Of a stretch of DNA of 64,000 nucleotides, positions 55,106-64,000 are shown one piece after another; within the stretch, counting starts at the first letter, position 1, and the number at the start of each line of letters is the position of its first letter. The notes under the pieces were generated by a model, which was given only the letters and a program-made list of their open reading frames with translations, was not told where the DNA came from and ran no database searches. The DNA is from Chamaecyparis obtusa (Eukaryota > Streptophyta > Pinopsida > Cupressales > Cupressaceae): NCBI GenBank assembly GCA_027943335.1, contig BSBK01003566.1, positions 585,501 to 649,500 on the forward strand, in the 5' to 3' direction. A program made the position numbers and the translations under genes.

Positions 55106-56370
55106 AGTCACTATCATAAGAGGACTATGCTTGACTCTGTGAGGGATCAATACCTTTTGTTTTAAACTGGCTACCCCGTAGTGTTGCTAAAATATCAAGT
55201 TCCAAATTTGTCTCAAACGGTTAGGTTTCCAAATTGTTTTTCACTCTTCGTAATAGCTCCTAGATTTCAGTCGCCAAACTTTTATCCAATAAGGACTAAG
55301 GATGGATTGCTAGGTTTCATCTTTGGCAAGGCCTCAAGTTTCAAAACACTAGGTTTTGCAAAATTGTGGAGATGACAAGAGTTTATAAGTGCACTTTCAC
55401 AAGGAAAGCATATTCAATTCACCAAGGTTGTTTGGTGAGCTGTCAATTGTTGCTAGTTGAGTTTCTTCTAAGGGTCTATCATTTTCACAATGAGGAAGCC
55501 ACTCTTACCTTGTTAGAGACATCAAGAGTGAATCCACATCAAACTAGCTCTTTTTGGCTGTTGTTATTATTAGAGGATAGTCATTCTTAGACAGCCTTTT
55601 AGAAGTTTTTATCTTTGAACAAAATATGTTCAGCTCAAAATGATTCATTTTCAAACAATTTGATATTTAAGGCTTGCTTTGTGTGCAAGCAAACTATTTT
55701 TAGCATAGAAAATTTAGTGATTTTCTCTTTATTTATCTTGAATAAATTGCATTATTGGAGCATTCAGAACATTATAAATAAGTGGTTGTGCACTAAGGAA
55801 GCCAACAGTAGTTTTATTCCTATTTGTCGCTAAAATTGTTGTTCAAGCTACTTTGTGTTATCCTATTGATTTGGTTGATTGGATATCTTCTAGCAAGTAA
55901 TGCAGACTTTGTATTGCAATTTCCATTAATTGATTATTATAACTTTATATGAAGTTTCCTTTAGTTACTTTGTTGAATCTCATCTTTTTTTACAGTTCCA
56001 TTCTTGTTCACACTCTTTCTGGGCTCTGCTTTTAGCCAATAAGCATGCACGTGCATGTGTTTAGTTACTAGAGATTAGGTCATTTAGGTCAAGTCAAAGC
56101 TCAAAATTCTCTTGTTTTATGTAGAAGAGTTAGTGTAGCCTTGTGCCCATGCCCAAGAACAAAATGACAACTATTTCCTTTAGTTTGTTTGCATTGCATG
56201 CTGAAAACCCAGAATTACCTTGTGCATTTTGCAAAAAGCTAAAGTTCATCACTATAGGTTTCTAGGGTTTAGTTTAGCTTTTAGTTACAAGAGAGCTTCT
56301 CCTTGTAATTCAAAGAAAGGTTTATCATTACACATTGTCTTGTTCTGCATTGTACTAAGAGGGGCAAAAT
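55106..56370. other. Intergenic DNA, nothing recognised
   Basis: No supported coding region. Frames up to 74 codons have no family resemblance. Confidence 0.4.
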
Positions 56371-56768
56371 AATTCGCTAATGGAAATCTTTTTAAGGTCA
56401 TAATTCACACACACACATACACACATAGGTATTTCTTTAAGGTCATAATTTTTCTATAGCATTGGGGAAGCTGGTTCACACAAACACACACTGTCTTGTT
56501 TTGAATTGTCCTAAAAGTAATAATATAAAACACTAATGGAAATCTTTTTAAGGTCATAACTTTTGTATAGCATTGGAGAGCTGGTCCACACACACACACA
56601 AAATTACGCATTGCCTTGTTTTGCCTTGTCCTAAAAGGAACAAAATAAAACACTAATGGAAATCTTTTTAAGGTCATAATTGTTGTATAGCATTGAAAGC
56701 TGGTTCTCACACACAAACACGAATGGAAATTTTTTTTAAGGTAATATTTTTTATAGGATTGGAGAGTT

Positions 56769-56807
<39 letters not shown>

Positions 56808-57815
56808 CACACACACACACACACACAGCCTTGATTTGCATTGTTCCAAAAGGGAAAAAGTCACAAAACAAAACACTAATGGAAATCTTTTAAAGGTCAT
56901 AATTTTTGTATAGCAATGGAGAGCTGGTTCTCACTCACACACACAGAAACACTAATGGAAATATTTGTAAGGCCATAATTTTTGTATAGCATTGGAGAGT
57001 TGGTTCTCACACACTCTCTTGAGGAATATTCATAAGCATTGGAGAGATGATTCAAAGATCAACGCACACAATTGAGGAATATTCATGAAGCATTGGAGAG
57101 CTGATTCAAAGACCCACACACACAATTGAGGAATATTCATGAAGCGTTGGAGAGCTGGTTCAAAGATCCACACACACACACATGTGCTCACTTTCACTTA
57201 CACTAGAGGAATATTCATGAAGCATTGGGGAGCTGGTTCAAAGATCCACACACAAACACAATTGAGGAATGTTCATGAAGCATTAGAGAGCTAGTTCAAA
57301 TATCCATACACATAATTGAGGAATATTCATGAATCATTGGAGAGCTGGTTCAAAGATCCTCCCTCACACACACACACGCAAGAAGAGGAATTTTCATTAA
57401 GCATTGGAGAGCTAGTTCAAAGATCCACAAATGCATGCATGCACACATAAAGCATTAGAGAGTTGGTTCAAAGATACACACAATTAAACAATTGAAGAAT
57501 ACTTGTGAAGAATTGGAGAGCTGGTTCAAACATCGACACACACAAAAGCAGACATGCACACACACATGAATCTCAAGCATTGAAGAGCTAAGTCAAAGAT
57601 ACACAACACACACACACACACACTTGAGGAATATTCATGAAGCATTGGAGAGCTCGTTCAAAGTTCCCCACGCACACAAACACAATTCAAGAATACTCAT
57701 GAAGCATTAGAGAGCTGGCTCAAAGATCCACACAAACGCACACACACAAAAACACAATTGAGGAATTATCATGAAGCACTAGAGAGCTGGTTGAAAGACA
57801 CACACATGTACACAC
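56371..57815. repeat. CA-rich compound minisatellite (about 1.45 kb)
   Basis: The first part (to about 57010) has units of roughly 100-120 bp: AATGGAAATCTTTTTAAGGT, TATAGCATTGGAGAGCTGGT, a CACACA tract, and CCTTGTTTTG..CCTAAAAGGA. The second part (57010-57815) has units of roughly 60-80 bp: GAGGAATATTCATGAAGCAT, TGGAGAGCTGGTTCAAAGAT, then CCACACACACA. The two unit types share GCATTGGAGAGCTGGTTC. A (CT)n run sits at 56768-56805. Frames across it are periodic artefacts. Confidence 0.9.
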
Positions 57816-60116
57816 ATATTTGTATATGCAAGTCGATACCTTTAAAAGTACTGTTGTAAGATTTGACTAGAGGAAGCTCACAAGATTTAGTCGATTTGTT
57901 GATCTTTGGATTTGCATAACATATGGACGATCGAAGATGGATTTGAATAGATTGTTTGAGATGGACCTTAAAATTGTGCACTTGGTATGACCCATAAAAT
58001 GGGTCATTATTCTACAATCAGTGGATCAAGTGTATCCAATCCAATCTACGAGTTGCTTCAAGAGTTACCTTTTGAGGGAAATTGATGATCATCACTTTAA
58101 AGAGTTCAAATGATTGTATTTAGGTCAGATTAATCTTTGGGTGATCTAGAGCATCACAAGGAACTTAGAGGGTGAGAGTGCAAGCAAGAGAAAGAAGCAA
58201 TTTGTAATATGACAAACTTGTTAGTTTCCACAAATGATAAAAACACAATCATTGCAACAAACTCATCTCAACCACAGAATTTTTTATTTCACCACTCTAC
58301 TTCAAGCGGTGATTCCATCACCGTGATGACAAATAGTGGAATTTGAAGTGTTTGATTGATTCTTTAAACTTTTCTTCTAACAAGCATGGAAAACTGTTTT
58401 TGCACAACTAGATGCTTGAGGAGGTAACATAAGACCATTCTAAAACTTGTGAAGAATTTAGCTGTCTTCTTATCCTCATTATATGCTCAAATTGCAACGT
58501 TTTGTGGACTATGGAACAGGGTTTGAGGTTCCAAACACCATCATAGGGTTCAAACTTAGTTGTATTTTGAAGATCTTATGTTGGTGTTATTATGACTTAC
58601 TACAATGTACATATGAATGGATTGAGTGGATTGAGGAGCAAATTGCTCACTCTTTCTATACTTTTTCCCATAGTTGTCCAGGTTGTTGTCATGTTTCCTT
58701 GAAAATGTATTCAGTTTTGCATATGTTCCACATATGTTTCAGTACTTCAATTGAAGTAGGATTGTTGATAGTCATTAATATACACATTGATGAAGATTTT
58801 TGAGGTGTTTCAGAGAGATTAGAAGCAAGAAATCTGTTGTTAATGAACTGTAAGGTAATGTTTCTCTCATTCTACAAATCATGATATGTCCTAATGAGAT
58901 TTATTTGCTCATGAACATCAACTTGTGGTAGGCTTGGGATATGTGTGAATTAATATTGACCTAATCTAATGGCCAACTTCATGATGTTCAGTTTTCAAAT
59001 GTCAGATTTTTAGGAATTCAACTTCTTTTAATGAGATGAAAGTGGATCGCAAAAACTTTCTTGAATGAACTTCTCTCATATATGACATGAAAGTCAATAC
59101 TCCTTTAGCCATTGCCATTATCTACAAGAGGAATCAATATTTGACCTCTCTATTTGCAAGTAGATGCAGGTTTCTTTAGTCTATGTACATTTATCTCTTC
59201 GCATTCAGCTCATGCTTTGGGAGCTAACCTTACAAGAGAATGAGCAAATTAGCTTGTTTCGCAAATGACCTAATCAATCTTGAGAATGTTGGCTATTGTG
59301 ATCTTGATTTGCACTTTTCTCCCACGGGTCCCATTGAGTTACCAATATGTGGTGAGCCTTTGAGCTACATTTTCTCTTATTTTGGTACATTGCAACTCGT
59401 ATAGGACATATATGTGTAAGTCATCATTATATTATATAGGGATATGAATAAGTTCGCCCATTCTCTTCTCATGTGTAGCAATGATTTATAACTAGAGGAC
59501 ATTCCTTTCAGCGTTTCATTTAATTAATCGCATTTCAGTCATTCATTTATTTACAGTTTTCAGTAGCCAGAGGCATCACCAGTTCCTATCCAATCTTTTC
59601 ATACAGACGAAAAAACTTGCCTTATAATCTATATCTATTTGTGTTCTTTACATTTTAGAATAGTCCATTTCAAGTTGAGTAACATTACTTCCTTTCTATT
59701 ACATACGGTTATCAAATTTATCGCCTTTCATATAATGTTTTCAAAAGAAAGCTTTGAGAGTGAGCTTAAAGGACTTGGCATACCAAATAATAATAGAGCA
59801 CTAGAGCATAGATCCAAGCCAAAATCCAAGTTGCACGGAGACGGGGGTACTTGGAGACTTCGGAGACTGGTACTAGTACTGGTATGGCTATTTTTTCAAA
59901 ATAGGAGACAGGTGTACTTGGAGACACCACTATTTTTTTCAATATAATTTAATAATTCATAGATCATCTGAAAATATAGTGAACTGTAACTATAATTTAA
60001 TGATATTTGGAGACTATAACACCAAAATCCCCAAACAACATTGAAATCCCCACTCATTTCTGCTGTTACAGTTTCTCTTAAATTCTTAAACCTCCAAATG
60101 GCATCCAAAACCATTA
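57816..60116. other. Intergenic DNA, nothing recognised
   Basis: A 106-codon frame at 58483-58803 shows no known motif and an unremarkable composition. At 59835-59930 there is a GGAGAC-rich stretch (ACGGAGACGGGGGTACTTGG) that recurs in reverse orientation near 61100-61135. The MITE below may therefore lie inside a larger decayed DNA transposon. Confidence 0.35.
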
Positions 60117-61071
60117 GGGCCCATTTGGGTGCTGGAATACCAAATGCCAATTCCAGTCAATTCTGGAAGATGCTACAATTCTGGAAGATACAAATCCTGA
60201 AAATGATTTCCGGAATATGGGCTGACCCGTTTGGTTCACCCAGAAGATGACTAAGAAGATGCATAAGGAATTTTAATTCTTTATTTTAATTTCTTTAAAT
60301 ATGGTGTGTATATGTCTGTATATATACACACATACATGTGTATATATATACACATGCACACGTGTATATATACACATACACACATGTGTATATATACACA
60401 TACACACATGTGTGCATGTGTATACATGTGTGTATATACACACATGTGTATATATACACACATGTATACACATGCACACATGTGTATATATACACACATA
60501 CACACATGTGTGTACATGTGTGTATACACACATATACACATATACACACACGTGTGTTTATATATACACACATACATGTGTGTGTATATATACACACATA
60601 CACATATATACACATACATGTGTGTATATACACACATGTATACACATATACACACATGTGTATATATATACACAAATACACACGTGTGTATATACATATA
60701 CACACATTTGTGTATATATACACACGTGTGTGTATATATACACATATGTATATACACACATGTATGTATATACACACATGTGTATATATATACACACATG
60801 TATATATATACATCCTTATAGCAATATAATATACATCCTTATAGTCACGGATCCCATGAAATATTAAATTTGGTTTTATAAAAATTGGAATTGGAATTCG
60901 AAATTCCAATTCCACCTATTTGAACGGAAGATGAAATGCCCATTTTGGGGGCAAAATTAGAATTTCGAAATTCCAATTCCAATTTTTTGGATGGACACAA
61001 ACATGGAATTGACATTATCCGGAAATCTAATTCAGGAATATCCAGTCTAATTCCAGCACCCAAACAGGCCC
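60117..61071. mobile_element. PIF/Harbinger-like MITE with 3-bp TTA TSD
   Basis: Left end GGGCCCATTTGGGTGCTGGA and right end (reverse complement) GGGCCTGTTTGGGTGCTGGA form a terminal inverted repeat of about 22 bp with two mismatches. It is flanked by TTA on both sides (60114-60116, 61072-61074), the Harbinger signature. Subterminal inner pieces (AATTCCAATTCC / GGAATTGGAATT) are also inverted. No transposase. The middle is the microsatellite at 60300-60815. Confidence 0.88.
60300..60815. repeat. Palindromic TG/CA-TA compound microsatellite inside the MITE
   Basis: More than 500 bp of repeating (CA)n-TGTG-TATATATA units such as CACACATGTGTATATATA; each unit is close to self-complementary. All six frames are open over long stretches (up to 206 codons) purely because of the repeat. 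Confidence 0.95.
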
Positions 61072-61204
61072 TTAAATCTTTCACCACTAAACCAAAAAAG
61101 TCTCCACGGAAGTCTCCGGTACAGGAGACGCGTCCCAAGGGGTTACGTACACATATCCATGCAACTATGCAGCAAAATCAAAAACAACGGCAACGTTGTT
61201 AGAA

Positions 61205-62290
61205 TACTTTAGAAGTAACCTTGGAGTCAACAAGGCTTCCCACACTATTTGGCCCACATATTGACAAATTGGAAGAAAGAGAAAATAATTTCGGACGAGG
61301 AGGTGTCTATTGGACTACTTATGTGGTCAAGCTGCTCCTTTATGCAAATAATCTCATCATAATTGCAAAAAAGAACCTCTGCTTGAGAGAACACTTGAAG
61401 GCTCCAAAGAATTTGGAAAGAAGCAATGATGCAAGTGAACATTTGCAAATAAAGATCATGTAATTCTCCTCCCTTTATAGTAAAAAGAAATACACGGAAT
61501 TCCATGGGGAGCCTTAAGAGGTAGTTATGGAATACAACTTTCTAGCATTTCCAAGACGAGCTCAGTAGGGAGTGTTATAAAATTAAGAGAACACAAGGAG
61601 GTCAGAAAGAGCTCTAATTCTTACCATATAAACGTAGGAACACATGACTGAAATTGGATAGCCGTAAGACTTTTGCCGGTGTTAGTTGATATGCTTGTGG
61701 TAGTTTACAAGTGAGAGATTGAGCTAACAATACATGTCGATGTAGCTTAATATGGAGACAAAAAATCAAAATTTAAAAGTATCCAGTCATAAACAATTTC
61801 AATTTAAAAGCCTAGGCTCCCTGAGGGATACCATTTCCAGAGGCAGGTAACTGTCCTTTGGAGACGGGAAATATGATACGACTACTAGACAGAAGCGGAG
61901 AGCATTTGAATGATTCAGAACACCATGCGGATAAGCTACTGAGGAAATAGCTTAATGTCCAGACTCTAAACACAAGTCTAGATGTCAAAGAGTATCGGAA
62001 TTGAGGCCAGGCATATTGAAAAAGAAGAATTCATATTGCCACCATTAGAAATCCTACGTGTGGACAAAAATTAAACAAGAGATGGAACGATGTTCATAAC
62101 AAAATTGAAGGTAGGTTCAAGACAAGTAGAAGAGAAATACATGTGTTATACATAAGGGATGCCAGAGATTGGATGCATTACATCATGGAGCGTCAAGCTG
62201 GACGGCCATCATGTCTGCCCGTCCTATAGTGACATACAAGCCAGGTACACTAGAACCGTGAGAACTGAGTCTTGGTACACATTCATTAAA
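61205..62290 (+). pseudogene. LINE (non-LTR retrotransposon) reverse transcriptase remnant
   Basis: The frame 61221-61463 reads LPTLFGPHIDKLEE, then GVYWTTYVVKLLLYANNLII and LREHLKAPKNLE. This follows plant LINE RT ('LSPxLFxLYIDxLE ... VxLLLYADDLVLxA ... LQxHLxxLxxF'). The catalytic YADD is changed to YANN, which would abolish activity. Weaker similarity continues in broken frames (KKKYTEFHGE near 61480; RLLPVLVDMLVVVYK near 61660; HYIMERQAGRPSCLP near 62175), suggesting the 3' part of ORF2 reaches about 62290. Confidence 0.7.
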
Positions 62291-64000
62291 GAAAGGAGAT
62301 TCGCAAAGTGGGGGAATCTTGACTAAATTTAACAACAAAAGTTCCACCCTGCCAAAAGAAACTATAATGCTTCAAATATAGCCCTGCTCCCCTTGCACAA
62401 TTCTTGATATATTGTCTACCTCTTGGAAAGATACATCGGAATTCCGGGAAACATGCATAAAATTATGTTCATGCTTGGAAATCGGATTGACTATATTTTT
62501 TATTTCGCGGATGTAAATAAAATTTTCGCCTTCATCTAATTATCAAGCAAATGTACAAAGGGGCATGGTGAAATGGTGATTGGGGGCATTAAAACGATAC
62601 CAACTCATGTTTCACTCCGCAACAAAGTAGTTCATAACCAGGAGGACATGTCATAATAACTGTGGACTACTCAATTATAAAAACGTGAGATACACTACGC
62701 ATGCGGCAACATGGAGGCTTAAGTCTGAGCGCCAAGCAGAATTCTCCAACAAGCTAAAATTGCCGTAGAGAGAAAAACCAATCACTCATTTTCGAAAAAA
62801 GCATGAAAGAATTTTTAAAAGCCCCTGCAAAAAGAATCAGAATAGCTGCAAGCATCAATGTTAGATAGGTCAAGGAGGCATAAATGCATTAAGAGAAGGG
62901 TTTCTTACTTATTCGAGCAGACGCCATTGTCAAGGCCATTAAACAGAAATCGAAGGTTTTAAAAACCACTAAACGTAGGTGCATTCAAACATATGGAGTG
63001 GCGTCTGCCCTACCATACCAATTGTTGTGTGGATAAAGAAGCGGGAGCGTGTAGGTAATACCCCCACCAAATCAGTTTTTATTTGTGGGTATTGAGGCAG
63101 CTAGGGAGAGGATCTAGGATTTAATTTGCGTGTTTTAAGGCAGTTTGGGGAAATGAACGAAGGAATTTGAAAGCAGTTTAGGGATAAAGAATTAAAATAT
63201 ATATATGTATTTAAAGTTTTTTATGTCTATTTTTCTATTATGAACTTTGAAAAAGAAGTTTGTTCTTGGTGAAGTTTTGCTTCAGATTGTTCACTTTCAA
63301 ATGGTTATCAAACTGATTATGGATATTTAATATGTTACACACTCTATGATGAAGTATGATTCAATTTTAACCACTTCTTTGCTACAAAAGATTTAAGTTC
63401 TTTCTTCCCCCTCTTCTTTGAAGATTTCCATCTACCCATTTCACATCTGAGATGTTAAGAACTAGTCCTCAACTACATGATTAAAATTTTAGTATTTCCC
63501 TTAATTGCAACTCTGAAATAGTTAATTCATTATGCTTCCACATGGGATCAAATTTTCAACATAGTGTGTCTTTTGTCAGCAAATTTGTTTTGTCCACGTG
63601 AGAGTCTGAATTTTCCTAACACAACTTTCTTATCTCCTTGTTAGTGTTAAGACATATTTGCTAATTAATATCTTGTTTGTCCATACACTTGTTGTTTTGC
63701 TACATTTGAGTCTTCTTTCTATGGTTCAACTTCTCCTCGACAAATATTTTGGGCCAGTGGTGCTTATCCATGTTTTCAAACTTTTTTTAATAGCTTAATA
63801 AATAAACTATCATTGATGGCTCTATCAAAAACACATCGGCCTCAACTAAAAAGATCTAATAAGGGATCGTTGTTTTGACTCTAAGGCTACTAGTGTTTAG
63901 ATGTTTTTGAAGTCTTTTTAGTTGTCTCCACTTGTGGTTTGACATGCTACTCACTCAAACTTCACAACCATAGAAGACAATTAGTACTACCAACAAACCA
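62291..64000. other. Intergenic DNA, nothing recognised
   Basis: AT-rich sequence without supported genes, terminal repeats or long tandem arrays to the window edge. Confidence 0.4.

Noticed and set aside
58483..58803. 106-codon frame as a gene
   Set aside because: No motif, no splice or promoter context, and the length is within chance in this AT-rich region.
60281..60915. Long frames of 80-206 codons on both strands
   Set aside because: All run through the CA/TG-TA microsatellite and consist of C, V, Y, I, H and T repeats; they are composition artefacts.
59835..61140. A larger DNA transposon around the MITE with GGAGAC-rich inverted ends
   Set aside because: The inverted similarity is short and gapped, and I could not find a TSD, so only the inner MITE is annotated.

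Overview
The window is nuclear DNA of a plant, most likely a gymnosperm (conifer-like). The evidence is plant-type Ty1/copia and Ty3/gypsy elements primed by initiator tRNA-Met, deeply nested and decayed transposons, and one host gene whose exons are about 5 kb apart. The conifer assignment is inference. No bacterial, organellar or viral replicon features are present.

Layout. 1-7492: 5' part of a minus-strand Ty3/gypsy element (RT, DTG protease and gag remnants, PBS) with an LTR of about 5 kb. 7910-11013: a Ty1/copia-type element with two LTRs, PBS, PPT and an intact gag but no pol. 12038-12133 and 17148-17387: two minus-strand exons of an NDC1-like (type II NAD(P)H dehydrogenase) host gene separated by a 5.0 kb intron; the copia element and the gypsy LTR lie downstream in the gene's direction, probably in the next intron. 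17630-19968: hAT DNA-transposon remains with a nested solo LTR. 22065-25310: a decayed long ORF of retroelement type. 27314-28440: a solo LTR with a perfect 5-bp target-site duplication (TSD). 28735-29560: a gypsy RNase H fragment followed by a 35-bp minisatellite.

30564-50034 is a three-level nest. An old minus-strand copia element (gag, protease and pre-integrase remnants) holds a TRIM element at 31348-31707 and a large minus-strand element at 33967-48751. That second element has a gag-like protein with five zinc knuckles and a second ORF behind its own TATA box, but no recognisable pol. Its second ORF is in turn split by a plus-strand element at 36955-44088. This innermost element is the most remarkable object in the window. 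Both of its ends are long palindromes (2,965 bp and 336 bp) that differ from each other. Between a tRNA-Met-type PBS and a purine tract it carries one uninterrupted reading frame of over 1,250 codons, whose N-terminal ~200 residues resemble the cohesin regulator PDS5. It looks like a retroelement that captured a processed host-gene fragment.

50506-55105: a second, 5'-truncated copy of the 5-kb gypsy LTR, holding a hAT-type insertion (8-bp TSD) and a solo LTR (5-bp TSD). 56371-57815: a long CA-rich minisatellite. 60117-61071: a PIF/Harbinger-like MITE that has swallowed a palindromic TG/TA microsatellite. 61205-62290: a LINE reverse-transcriptase remnant. The rest is AT-rich intergenic or intronic DNA with nothing recognisable.
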